DNA from: Methylosinus sp. H3A
GTDB lineage: Bacteria > Pseudomonadota > Alphaproteobacteria > Rhizobiales > Beijerinckiaceae
Reading direction: 5' to 3'
NCBI RefSeq assembly: GCF_015709455.1
Contig: NZ_JADNQW010000005.1
Span: forward strand, 3,368,001-3,432,000
Length of the DNA stretch: 64,000 nucleotides
Below the pieces are notes generated by a model. The model saw nothing but the letters and a program-made list of their open reading frames with translations. It was not told the DNA's origin and did no database searches. Numbering within the stretch: the stretch's first letter is position 1; each line of letters starts with the position of its first letter. Shown here one piece after another: positions 43,726 to 51,886 of this stretch. The position numbers and the translations under genes are program-made.

Positions 43726-44678
43726 CCCTCGAGTTCTGGAGAAGGACGGCGTCAGCCGTCCTTCTCGGGCTGGCGCTCGCCTCTCAGGCGCGGGCGGATG
43801 AGGCTTTCGTCACCAATCAGGGCAGCGGCGATCTCACCATCGTCGATCTTTCGACAATGGCGCCCGCCGCGACTTTGCCGATCGGCGGCAAGCCGGCCGG
43901 CGTCGCCGTCTCCACTGACGGCGCCCGCGCCTATGTGACGAGCCCGGAAGGCAAATATCTCTCTGTCGTCGACACGCGCGAGCGCCGCGTATTGCGCAAG
44001 ATCCCGCTCGAGGGCGGTCCGCTCGGCCTCGCCGTCGCGCCGGATGGCGGGCGTGTCTATGTCGCCGACATGTATGAGCAGCGGCTTTTCGCGGTCGATC
44101 CCGATTCGGGCGTCGTCGCGACGGCCAAGGTCGGCCCCACCCCTTCGGGAGTGGCGGTGACGCCGGACGGCAAGACGATCCTCGTCGCGATTCGCGACGT
44201 CAATAAAATCGCCTTCGTCGACGCTTCGTCCTTCGAGAAGCGCGGCGAGCTCGACGTCGGCCGCCATCCTTTCGGCGTCACCATCGACGCCAAGGGCGAG
44301 CGCGCCTACACCGCCAATGTCGAATCGGATGATGTCAGCGTCATCGACCTTTCGACTCGGCGCGTGATCGCCACGGTGAAGGTCGGCAGGCGGCCCTATT
44401 GCGTGGCGCTGGCGCAGGGCAGGGGCTTCGTCACCGATCAATACGCCGAGGCGGTGAGCGTCTTCGATCTCGAGACATTCGCGCCGGTGGCGCAGGTGAA
44501 GGTCGGCGAATATCCGGAAGGCATAGGGGCGAGCCGCGACGGCAAGACGATCTATGTCGCCAATTGGTTCACCAATGAATTCTGGTCGATCGCCGCCGAC
44601 AGTCTGAAAGTCGTGGCCAAGGTCAAGACAGGCGACGGCCCGCGCGCCTTCGGCGCTTTCATTCGCGCGGTGAATTGA
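43722..44678 (+). CDS. YVTN-type beta-propeller protein, exported
   Basis: A 318-residue protein with a GTG start that overlaps the upstream stop (GTGA). The signal peptide (TASAVLLGLALASQARA) is followed by about seven propeller blades marked by AFVTNQGSGDLTIVDLSTM, VAVSTDGARAYVT, RVYVADMYEQRLFAVDPDSG, VAVTPDGKTILVA and IYVANWFTNEFWSIAADSL. YVTN proteins are periplasmic and often accompany electron-transfer or metal systems. It is coupled to the START-domain gene and probably works with it. The last 20 bases overlap the converging oxidoreductase gene. Confidence 0.9.
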   Translation: MTLEFWRRTASAVLLGLALASQARADEAFVTNQGSGDLTIVDLSTMAPAATLPIGGKPAGVAVSTDGARAYVTSPEGKYLSVVDTRERRVLRKIPLEGGPLGLAVAPDGGRVYVADMYEQRLFAVDPDSGVVATAKVGPTPSGVAVTPDGKTILVAIRDVNKIAFVDASSFEKRGELDVGRHPFGVTIDAKGERAYTANVESDDVSVIDLSTRRVIATVKVGRRPYCVALAQGRGFVTDQYAEAVSVFDLETFAPVAQVKVGEYPEGIGASRDGKTIYVANWFTNEFWSIAADSLKVVAKVKTGDGPRAFGAFIRAVN

Positions 44679-45876
44679 CATGCTCCGGCCGCACGCCAAG
44701 GCCGATCAGCCGCGCCGGCAGCTGCCTTAGAAACGGGAAGGCGTCCAGCAGGCGCAGAGCCAGCGGCGCCTCGAAAGGCTTGTCTGCGGCGAGCACGCTG
44801 CGAATCACCCGATTCTGGATGAAGAGCTGCAATCGCTGCGTGACCCGCGCCGGAAATTCCCGGCGCCTCTGGACGGCGCCGACATCCTCGTCGCGCAGCG
44901 TCCGGCTCTGCAGCTTTTCGGCGAGAAGATTGGCCGTGGCCACCGCATCCTGGATCGCGAGATTGATTCCGACGCCGCCGACCGGCGACATCGCATGGGC
45001 CGCGTCGCCGATGCAGAGCAGGCCGGGCCGGCTCCAATTCTTCAGCCGATTCACTTGCACGGTGAGCAGATTGACGTCCTCCCAATCTTGCAGATCCTCC
45101 ACGCGATCCATGAGAAAGGGAACACAATCGGCGATGGCGTCGCGAAATTCGTCGAGCGGGCGCCGCCTCAGCGCCTCCGCGCCGCCTTTGGGGATGACAT
45201 AGCCGATCTGCCAATAGGCGCCGCGCTCGATCATCGCGACCATGCGGCCCGGCGCGGCGCGGCCGAAGCTCTCGTCCGGATCATCCGCTTCTCGCCTCAG
45301 CTTGAACCACAGCACATCCATCGGCGCGCCGAAGTCCTCCACCTCGAGGCCAGCCGCTTCGCGCAGCAGCGACGTCCGCCCATCCGCGGCGACGGTGAGA
45401 TCGGCGTGAATCTCGATCGCCCCCTCCGGCCCGCGAGCGCGTACGCCGGTGACGCGACCATCCTCCTCGAGGAGGGATTCGGCCGCAGTCTTCATCAGCA
45501 GGCGGAAATTCGGGAGCTTCTTCGCCTCGCCGGCGATGAAGTCCAGAAAATCCCACTGCGGCATGAAGGCGACGAATTTGCAGAGCGTCGGCAGACGGCG
45601 GAAATCGGCGACGACGAATTTGCGGGCTCCCACCCAGGCGGAGAGCTGAAACGCCTTGCGATGCGGCAGCTGCAAAAAGGCGTCGAGCAGGCCGAGTTCG
45701 AACATCAGCTGCAGAGTCGACGGATGGATCGTGTCGCCACGGAAATCGCGCAGGAAATCCGCATGTTTTTCAATGACGACGATGTCGACGCCGGCCCGCG
45801 CGAGCAGAAAGCCCGCCATGAGTCCCGCCGGCCCGCCGCCGACGACGCAGCATCCGGCGGCGATCGTCTGCGGCAT
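44659..45876 (-). CDS. FAD-dependent monooxygenase/hydroxylase (UbiH/PHBH-type)
   Basis: A 405-residue flavoprotein. The N-terminus has the dinucleotide-binding CCVVGGGPAGLMAGFLLARA; the arginine-containing RGDTIHPSTLQLMFELGL is the second conserved site; and the C-terminal signature GDAAHAMSPVGGVGINLAIQ binds the FAD ribityl. Middle contacts include ADLTVAADGRTSLLREAAGL. Such enzymes hydroxylate an aromatic ring or oxidise a ring, using NADPH and oxygen. No aromatic-degradation neighbours are present, so the substrate is unknown. It overlaps the converging YVTN gene by 20 bases. Confidence 0.9.
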   Translation of the reverse strand: MPQTIAAGCCVVGGGPAGLMAGFLLARAGVDIVVIEKHADFLRDFRGDTIHPSTLQLMFELGLLDAFLQLPHRKAFQLSAWVGARKFVVADFRRLPTLCKFVAFMPQWDFLDFIAGEAKKLPNFRLLMKTAAESLLEEDGRVTGVRARGPEGAIEIHADLTVAADGRTSLLREAAGLEVEDFGAPMDVLWFKLRREADDPDESFGRAAPGRMVAMIERGAYWQIGYVIPKGGAEALRRRPLDEFRDAIADCVPFLMDRVEDLQDWEDVNLLTVQVNRLKNWSRPGLLCIGDAAHAMSPVGGVGINLAIQDAVATANLLAEKLQSRTLRDEDVGAVQRRREFPARVTQRLQLFIQNRVIRSVLAADKPFEAPLALRLLDAFPFLRQLPARLIGLGVRPEHVNSPRE

Positions 45877-45927
45877 CGGCCTCTCCTTCGATGAAAAGGC
45901 CGCGCGCGGCCGCTCCTGTCTTTATGG

Positions 45928-46974
45928 TCAATTTAGCAGCGGTTTTCCATTCGCATCCTTCACATTGGCCGCCCAGCTCTTGCGGATGAGCGTCACGACC
46001 GAGGGCGGCATGGGCTCGAAATCGAGCTCCTCGGCCGCCGCGGCGCCTTTGGAGAAGGCCCAGTCGAAGAATTTCAGCGCTTCGAGCGCCGCCGCCGCAT
46101 CCTGCGGCTGCTTCGGCAGCAAAATGAACGTCGCCGCGGCGATCGGCCAGGAGCGCGCGCCCGGCTGCTCGGTGAGCAGGCGGAAGAAGCCCGGCGCGCT
46201 CTCCCAATCGGCGCTGGCGGCCGCCGCCTCGAAGCTCTCCTTGCCCGGCGCGACGACCTTGCCGTCGCGGTTCACCAGGCTGACTGTGGCGAGCTTGTTC
46301 GGCTTGGCGTAGGCGTATTCGACATAGCCGATCGCGCCTTTGGAGTTGGCGACATTATTGGCGACGCCATCATTGCCCTTGGCGCCGAGGCCGAGCGGCC
46401 ATTCCACGGCGACGTTCTCGCCGACCTTGGCCTTCCAATCCGCCGAGACGCGCGACAGATAATCGGTGAAGCAGAAGGTGGTCCCCGATCCGTCGGAGCG
46501 ATGCACGACGACGATCGGCGTCGACGGCAGAGACGCTTTCGGGTTCAGCGCGCGGATCGCCGGATCGTCCCAGACGGTGATCTCGCCGAGAAAAATGCGG
46601 GCCAGCGTCGGCCCGTCGAGGACGAGCTCATTGGATTTCACCCCGTCCAGATTGACGACGGGCGTAACGCCGCCGACGACCTGCGGCCATTGGATGAGCC
46701 CGGCGGCGTCGAGCTCCTTGGCCGACAGCGGCTGGTCCGAGGCGCCGAAAGTGACTGTCCGCGCCTTGATCTGGCGGATGCCGCCGCCCGAGCCGATCGA
46801 CTGATAATTGACGCGGTTGCCGGTCTCCTTGGAATAGCTCTGCGCCCATTTGGCGTAGACGGGCAGGGGAAAAGTCGCTCCGGCGCCGGAAATGTCGAGG
46901 GCGTGCGCGCTCCCCGCGGAAAGGATCGCCGCCAGCGCGGCGTGAAGAATGAGTCTCATTCCCTTGGAAATCAT
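45928..46974 (-). CDS. pstS: Phosphate ABC transporter substrate-binding protein PstS
   Basis: A 348-residue periplasmic protein. The signal peptide (LHAALAAILSAGSAHA) is followed by the PstS signature ISGAGATFPLPVYAKWAQSY, then QSIGSGGGIRQI (phosphate-binding loop), GASDQPLSAKEL, and VVVHRSDGSGTTFCFTDYL. It binds inorganic phosphate and passes it to PstCA-B (not in this window), the high-affinity uptake system induced by phosphate limitation. A strong PHO-box-like direct repeat lies about 100-117 bases upstream, in the opposite orientation to the gene. Confidence 0.95.
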   Translation of the reverse strand: MISKGMRLILHAALAAILSAGSAHALDISGAGATFPLPVYAKWAQSYSKETGNRVNYQSIGSGGGIRQIKARTVTFGASDQPLSAKELDAAGLIQWPQVVGGVTPVVNLDGVKSNELVLDGPTLARIFLGEITVWDDPAIRALNPKASLPSTPIVVVHRSDGSGTTFCFTDYLSRVSADWKAKVGENVAVEWPLGLGAKGNDGVANNVANSKGAIGYVEYAYAKPNKLATVSLVNRDGKVVAPGKESFEAAAASADWESAPGFFRLLTEQPGARSWPIAAATFILLPKQPQDAAAALEALKFFDWAFSKGAAAAEELDFEPMPPSVVTLIRKSWAANVKDANGKPLLN

Positions 46975-47073
46975 GCAGTCGTCCCTTTGGAATTCGACGC
47001 GACGCTCTTCTTTCGCGCGAGCCGAAAACCAATGGTTTCAGTTCTCTGCGGTGCGCCTTCGAGGGCGCGGCGG

Positions 47074-47091
47074 CTGTCGTCGTTCTGTCAC
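47074..47091 (+). promoter_or_regulatory. PHO-box-like direct repeat between pstS and the NDUFA12 gene
   Basis: CTGTCGT, CGTT, CTGTCAC: two 7-base units 11 bases apart with the first five bases identical to the PhoB consensus CTGTCAT. It lies 100 bases upstream of pstS but is oriented toward the NDUFA12-like gene on the plus strand (140 bases away). PhoB usually binds in the direction of transcription, so the target gene cannot be named from sequence alone. Confidence 0.5.
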
Positions 47092-47215
47092 ATGTCTCCT
47101 TTTCCACGACTCGTCGCCAAAAGCAAAGCTCGCGCATCCTCGCAGGGGAGCCTACCGGCGCGCCCGACTGGACATTGCGCCGTCTTGACGCAATAAGGAG
47201 CCACGCAAACATGGG

Positions 47216-47638
47216 ATGGACGCTTCCGACATGTCCTACATCATTCGCTTCTTCACTTGGTGGAATCGGGCGACGCTCAGCACGGGCCTCTGGACGCTGC
47301 TCTATGGCGAGCGCGTCGGGGCGGATGAGTTCGGCAACGTCTATTACCGCCGCCGCGGCGGCAAGAAGGACAAAGCGCTCGGCTTCGAGCGTCGCTGGGT
47401 CATCTACAAGGGCTATGCCGAGGGCTCGGCGACGCCGCCCGGCTGGTATGGCTGGCTGCATCACATCGTCGACACGCCGCCCACGCAGGAAAAATACGAG
47501 CCGAAGGAATGGGAGCTTCCCTATCGCCCCAATCTGACCGGCACCTCGGCCGCGTATCATCCGCCGGGCTCGATCCTGGCCGAGGGCCGCCGCGCCCCGG
47601 CGGGCGGCGACTATCAGGCCTGGACCCCCGAGTCCTGA
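47216..47638 (+). CDS. NDUFA12-family complex I accessory subunit
   Basis: About 140 residues. The characteristic family segment is FFTWWNRATLSTGLWTLLYG, followed by GERVGADEFGNVYYRRRGGK and a core RRWVIYKGYAEGSATPPGWYGWLH, with EWELPYRPNLTGTSAAYHPP at the end. The start is uncertain: ATG at 47216, nearest a distant AAGGAG, or ATG at 47231 (MSYIIRFF), which gives the usual N-terminus. Proteins of this family are accessory subunits of complex I in mitochondria and alphaproteobacteria. In Hyphomicrobiales the gene normally stands before DUF2155 and aat, as here. Confidence 0.9.
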   Translation: MDASDMSYIIRFFTWWNRATLSTGLWTLLYGERVGADEFGNVYYRRRGGKKDKALGFERRWVIYKGYAEGSATPPGWYGWLHHIVDTPPTQEKYEPKEWELPYRPNLTGTSAAYHPPGSILAEGRRAPAGGDYQAWTPES

Positions 47639-47753
47639 GAAGCGCGGGTCGCGGCCACGCCCGCGACCATCGATCCGCCACGCTCTTCCTGTTCAAGACG
47701 GCGCATGAGGCGCGGGCGGCCGGCCCGAGCCAGAGATCGGAAACCGACCCGAT

Positions 47754-48431
47754 ATGATCTCCCGCTCCTTCCGCCTCCGTTTCGCCCTTTCCGGAGCCGC
47801 CGTCCTCGCCGGTCTCGGCGTGGCCTCGGCCGATCCTATTCGCAATCCGACCGCCGTCTTCGCCGGCCTCGACAAGACGACTGGCCGAATCATCAATTTC
47901 GACGTCGCCATCGACGAGACCGTGCAATTCGGCTCGCTGCAGGTGACGCCGCGCGTCTGCAACACGAGACCGCAGACCGAGGCTCCGCAGACGACGAGCT
48001 TCGTCGAGGTCGACGAGCAGGACACGGCGAAGAACGACGCCAAGCGGATTTTCTCCGGCTGGATGTTCGCGGCGAGTCCGGGCCTGCATGGCGTCGAGCA
48101 TCCCGTCTATGACGTGTGGCTGGTCGACTGCCGCGGCGGCAAGGAGATCGTCCAGGCGCCGGCGGCCGATCCTTCGGCGGCGGGCGCTCCCGCTGCGGCC
48201 GCGCCGCCCGAGAAGAAGCGCTCCCGCTCTCGCAAAGTGGAGCCGGTCGCGCCCGTTCCCGTCGAGGCTGCGCCCATCGGCCCGCGCGATTCGGTCCCGC
48301 CCGAGGGCGCGAAGGCGCCGGACGCCGTCGACCCCGCGGCCGCGCCGCCGACCGAAAAAGCGAAGAAGAAGAAAAAGAAGCAGCCGGCGCAGCCGGCTCC
48401 CGCTACGGCGCCGTCCCCTTTTTCGTTCTGA
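47754..48431 (+). CDS. Exported DUF2155 protein with a Pro/Ala/Lys-rich tail
   Basis: A 225-residue protein with a signal peptide (LRFALSGAAVLAGLGVASA). The DUF2155 domain covers about residues 30-120: FAGLDKTTGRIINFDVAIDE, FGSLQVTPRVCNTRP and IFSGWMFAASPGLHGVEHPV, ending in VWLVDCRGG. Two conserved Cys residues are present. The last 95 residues are low-complexity (Pro, Ala, Lys), with a K-rich run near the end, probably a disordered envelope linker. DUF2155 proteins are periplasmic and of unknown role; the position between complex I and aat genes is conserved. Its 3' end overlaps aat by 29 bases. Confidence 0.9.
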   Translation: MISRSFRLRFALSGAAVLAGLGVASADPIRNPTAVFAGLDKTTGRIINFDVAIDETVQFGSLQVTPRVCNTRPQTEAPQTTSFVEVDEQDTAKNDAKRIFSGWMFAASPGLHGVEHPVYDVWLVDCRGGKEIVQAPAADPSAAGAPAAAAPPEKKRSRSRKVEPVAPVPVEAAPIGPRDSVPPEGAKAPDAVDPAAAPPTEKAKKKKKKQPAQPAPATAPSPFSF

Positions 48432-49110
48432 ACTCGGTCTCGGGGCGCAGGATCGCGACGATCTCGCGGCCGGGAACGGGAGCGTCGTCCGGCCAGGCCG
48501 CAAAACGCGCCGGAATGGTCAGCGCCTCTTCCAACCGGCCATGATAGACGTCGCGGCTGATCTCCACTGCGCCCAGCGAAGCGAGATGCGTCGTCATGAA
48601 TTGCGTGTCGAGCAGGCGGAAGCCGCCTTTGACGAGCCGCGCGACGAGATGCGCCAGCGCCACTTTCGAGGCGTCGGTCTCGCGATGGAACATGCTCTCG
48701 CCGAAAAAGGCCGCGCGCATGGAGACGCCATAGAGGCCGCCGACGAGCCGTCCCTCCCGCCAGCACTCGACGGTATGGGCGCAGCCCATGTCGAACAAAT
48801 CGCGGTATAAGCGCTTGATTTCGGCGTTGATCCAGGTGTTCTCGCGCTTTGGCGCCGAGGCGGCGCAAGCGTCGATGACCGCGTCGAAATCCGTATCGAC
48901 CCTGACCTCGAAATGGTCCGAGCGGATGGTTTTGGCGAGCGAGCGCGAGACCTTGAACGCATCGAGCGGAAAAATCGCGCGCTCCTGGGGGTCGACCCAG
49001 AAAAGCTGCTCCTCTTCGGCGCTCTCCGCCATTGGGAAAAGGCCGATAGAATAGGCGCGCAGCAGGATCTGCGGCGTGATGGCGTAATCTGCGGAGGAAG
49101 GGCGTGACAT
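48403..49110 (-). CDS. aat: Leucyl/phenylalanyl-tRNA-protein transferase Aat
   Basis: A 235-residue enzyme starting at MSRPSSADY; an earlier in-frame ATG at 49158 adds 16 residues without family match. Core motifs are LLRAYSIGLFPMAES, WVDPQERAIFPLDAFKVSRS, WINAEIKRLYRDLFDMGCAH, TVECWREGRLVGGLYGVSMR and FFGESMFHRETDASKVAL, all strongly conserved in Aat. It adds Leu or Phe to proteins with N-terminal Arg or Lys, sending them to ClpS-ClpAP. The 3' end overlaps the DUF2155 gene. Confidence 0.96.
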   Translation of the reverse strand: MSRPSSADYAITPQILLRAYSIGLFPMAESAEEEQLFWVDPQERAIFPLDAFKVSRSLAKTIRSDHFEVRVDTDFDAVIDACAASAPKRENTWINAEIKRLYRDLFDMGCAHTVECWREGRLVGGLYGVSMRAAFFGESMFHRETDASKVALAHLVARLVKGGFRLLDTQFMTTHLASLGAVEISRDVYHGRLEEALTIPARFAAWPDDAPVPGREIVAILRPETEFRTKKGTAP

Positions 49111-49245
49111 TTCGCAGATTGTAGCGCAATGCGCGCCGGAATCGAGAGTGTTCGGCACCTAGTCTGAATGTCGAAGCGCAGCAGAAGCGGCGCGCGCCGG
49201 GCTGGCCCCCGTGCTATCGAATGCACACATCCTCGCCTCCACGAC

Positions 49246-49437
49246 GTCATGGCCGGGCTCGTCCCGGCCATCCACGCCATCACGCCGCGGCTTCTCGGAA
49301 GGTTGGCGTGATGTCGAAGCTCCGGCGACCTCTACTGGGCCCTGCCACGAACCCGCCCGACGCAAGCCGAAATCCGTCGATTTCCTCAAATTTCTCAGTT
49401 GCTTGGCGTGGATGGCCGGGACAAGCCCGGCCATGAC
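49246..49437. repeat. Second pair of inverted REP-like elements
   Basis: Units at 49246-49279 and 49404-49437 are reverse complements of each other at 33 of 34 positions. Each contains a 7-bp arm pair, such as GGCCGGG with CCCGGCC around ACAAG. The same family occurs at 24731-24867, with compensatory changes in the arm. Between the two units lies unrelated sequence of 124 bases with no gene. The region from 49111 to 49586 contains only these repeats and the 22-bp inverted repeat below. Confidence 0.8.
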
Positions 49438-49471
49438 GGCCGCTGGGTTTCGCTATGTATGAATCCGATAG

Positions 49472-49553
49472 CCCGCTTCGCGGGAGAGGGAGCGGCCGAC
49501 GTTACGTGAGCCCCGAGGAAGTGCGGAGCCTGCTCCCTCTCCCGCGAAGCGGG
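49472..49553. repeat. 22-bp perfect inverted repeat
   Basis: The 22 bases at 49472-49493 recur as an exact reverse complement at 49532-49553, with a 38-base spacer. Each arm contains CCCGCTTCGCGGGAG, itself a short palindrome, and a GAGGGAG tail. Such elements are common between genes in GC-rich alphaproteobacteria. It lies 34 bases after the 3' end of the CoA-transferase gene and could terminate it. Confidence 0.8.
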
Positions 49554-49586
49554 AGGGCGGGGAGGGGCTTCGCGCTTCGTTTTCGT

Positions 49587-51536
49587 TCAGCCTTCGCCGA
49601 TCACCTCGAGGAAGCTGTGGGCGTCCTCCTTGCGCTCGAAAACATGTGGCGCGATGCCCCGCTTGCTCAGCGCTTCCTTCAGCTTCAGCCGCAGAAAGGC
49701 GCTGGTCGTGTAGCGCGTCGTCGTCACATAATAATTCTCGAGCATGTATTGGATCATCTCCGCATAGTAATCGTAAAGATGCTCGCTGATGCGGAAATTG
49801 TCGAGATTGACGACCTGATTGACGCGCTTGCCGATCTTCTGGCACGCGTCGATCAGCATTTTGCGCAGATCGTCGATATCGCGCTTGGAGCGCGCGCTCC
49901 AGCCCTCTAGATTGAGGAACTGAATATTGCGATCGGCGTCATAGCTCACGCGATCCTGCAGATCGAGATTGAGCAGATCGGAGATCAATCCCATCGGCTC
50001 GTCGACGAAGATGCGCTTGTCCATCAGGATCGGGTGCTTGACGATCGGCTTGAAGTCCATATGCGGGAGAATATCCCGCTCTATGTCCACGCCCGGCGCG
50101 ATCTCGATCAGCTCGAGACCTTCCTTCGTCAGCTGGAAGACGCAGCGCTCGGTGACATAGATCACCGGCTGCTCGCGCTTTTGCGCATATTTGCCGCTGA
50201 AGGTCACCTGCTCGACGAATTTCAGGAACTTCCGCGCACGGCCTTCCTTGAGGATTTTGACTTCGCCATTCTCGATCGCGATGTCGAGGCCGCCGGCCGT
50301 GAAAGTGCCGGCGAACACCACGCTGCGCGCATTCTGGCTGATGTTGATGAAGCCGCCGCAGCCATTGAGACGCCCGCCGAAACGGCTGGTGTTCACATTG
50401 CCCTGCTCGTCGCATTCGGCCATTCCGAGGCAGGTCATATCGAGACCGCCGCCGTCGTAGAAGTCGAATTGCGTGTTCTGATCGATGATCGAATCGGCGT
50501 TGGTGGCCGAGCCGAAGGAGGAGCCAGACGCCAGGACGCCGCCGATCGCGCCGGCTTCCGTCGTCAGCGTGATGAAGGGCGTGAGCTTTTCTTCATTGGC
50601 GACGGCGGCGATGCCCTCCGGCGCGCCGACGCCGAGATTGACGACGCCATTGGGCGGCAGCTCGAAGGCGGCGCGCCGCGCGATGATCTTGCGCGCGTCG
50701 AGCGTCATTTTGGCCATGCTCTCCACCGGCACGCGAACCTCGCCGGCGAGCGCGGGGTTGTAGATCACGCCGTAATTCATCCGGTGCATCTCGGGCTGGT
50801 CGGCGACGACGACGCAATCGACCAGAATGCCCGGCACCTTCACATCCTTCGGGCGGATCGAGCCGGCCTCGACGATGCGCTCGACCTGCGCGATGACGAT
50901 GCCGCCATTATTGTGCGCGGCCATGGCCTGGGCGAGCACGTCGAGCGTCAGCGCCTCCTTCTCCATGCTGATATTGCCGGAAGGGTCGGCGCTGGTGCCG
51001 CGAATGAAGGCCACGTCGATCTTCGTCGCCGTGTAGAACAGCCATTCCTCGTCGTCGATGACGACATGCTTGACGATCTCTTCCGTCGTCACCTCATTGA
51101 CGCGGCCGCCGCCGAAGCGCGGATCGACATAAGTATAGAGGCCGACCTTGGAGAAGAGGCCGGGCTGGCCGGCGGCGCAGGCGCGATAGAGCTGGGAAAT
51201 GACGCCCTGCGGCAAATTATAGCCGAGAATCTTGTTCTCTTGGGCGGCCTGGGCGACCTTGGGCATGCGGCCGAAATTGCCGGCGGTGACCCGGCGCAGC
51301 AGGCCTTCGTGATGCAGGCGGCCGGTGCCGAGCCCTTTGCTGTCGCCGGCGCCGGCGGTCATGATCAGCGTGAGGCCGCGCGGGGCGCCGGTCTCGACGA
51401 AGCGCTTCTCCAGCGCGGCGTGCAGCGCCTCCGGGATGCAGCTCTGAACGAAGCCGGTGGTGGTCAGAACGTCATTTTCGCTGATGAGGGCAATCGCTTC
51501 GTCGGCTGTAATGACCTTGTTGTTCTTGTTGTTCAT
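49587..51536 (-). CDS. Family I CoA-transferase (acyl-CoA:acetate/3-ketoacid type), fused alpha-beta, with an extra C-terminal domain
   Basis: A 649-residue protein; the start (MNNKNNKVITADEAIALISE) follows AGAGGGAA. The alpha part has TTTGFVQSCIPEALHAALE and a GAGDSKGLGTGR loop; the beta part has FELPPNGVVNLGVGAPEGIA and the catalytic Glu in TLTTEAGAIGGVLASG, then GGLDMTCLGMAECDEQGNVN. YdiF/Pct-type relatives are about 530 residues, so about 115 residues extra follow from DIERDILPHMDFKPIVKHPI, with a region on Tyr-rich helices (ISEHLYDYYAEMIQYMLENY). It should move CoA between organic acids in the cytosol. Substrates are unknown. No operon partner is apparent. Confidence 0.88.
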   Translation of the reverse strand: MNNKNNKVITADEAIALISENDVLTTTGFVQSCIPEALHAALEKRFVETGAPRGLTLIMTAGAGDSKGLGTGRLHHEGLLRRVTAGNFGRMPKVAQAAQENKILGYNLPQGVISQLYRACAAGQPGLFSKVGLYTYVDPRFGGGRVNEVTTEEIVKHVVIDDEEWLFYTATKIDVAFIRGTSADPSGNISMEKEALTLDVLAQAMAAHNNGGIVIAQVERIVEAGSIRPKDVKVPGILVDCVVVADQPEMHRMNYGVIYNPALAGEVRVPVESMAKMTLDARKIIARRAAFELPPNGVVNLGVGAPEGIAAVANEEKLTPFITLTTEAGAIGGVLASGSSFGSATNADSIIDQNTQFDFYDGGGLDMTCLGMAECDEQGNVNTSRFGGRLNGCGGFINISQNARSVVFAGTFTAGGLDIAIENGEVKILKEGRARKFLKFVEQVTFSGKYAQKREQPVIYVTERCVFQLTKEGLELIEIAPGVDIERDILPHMDFKPIVKHPILMDKRIFVDEPMGLISDLLNLDLQDRVSYDADRNIQFLNLEGWSARSKRDIDDLRKMLIDACQKIGKRVNQVVNLDNFRISEHLYDYYAEMIQYMLENYYVTTTRYTTSAFLRLKLKEALSKRGIAPHVFERKEDAHSFLEVIGEG

Positions 51537-51886
51537 TTCCCTCTGGTTTCCTCCTCGCCGCCCGGCAGGGCGAAGGCCTCGGGCGTTTGTTTTTCCCGCG
51601 TCCCGCACAGATGGGCGCCGGGTTTCGAACCGGGGCCGACACTAGAGTTTGCGACAGGGTTTCGCAATAGCGCCAGGAAATCGCAGCGCGCGTCCGAGCG
51701 CGTGAAAACCGTCCGCCGCCTGCGTCTCGGCGTCGCAGCGACGCCAGCGCGCCGCGGCGCCGCAAGACGCATATGAGGCGCGCAATCGCATATTTATCTT
51801 ATAGACTTTAGCGATTATGCTGAGGCCATGGTCGGCGTGGCGCGGCCGAGCTGTATGTTTCCCCGACGGCGTCGATAGAGCAAACT
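51537..51886. other. Non-coding gap with an AT-rich promoter-like segment
   Basis: The 350 bases between the CoA-transferase and the cupin gene have no frame with coding character. The segment around 51789-51812 (TATTTATCTTATAGACTTTA) is strongly AT-rich in a GC-rich setting and probably holds the promoter of the cupin gene. A short CGCATAT-type sequence recurs at 51768 and 51788. A tRNA-like T-loop motif at about 51615-51640 is discussed under rejected items. Confidence 0.4.

Noticed and set aside
51612..51645. A tRNA-like T-loop motif (GGTTTCGAACC) near the CoA-transferase start
   Set aside because: No acceptor, D or anticodon arm can be drawn around it on either strand.
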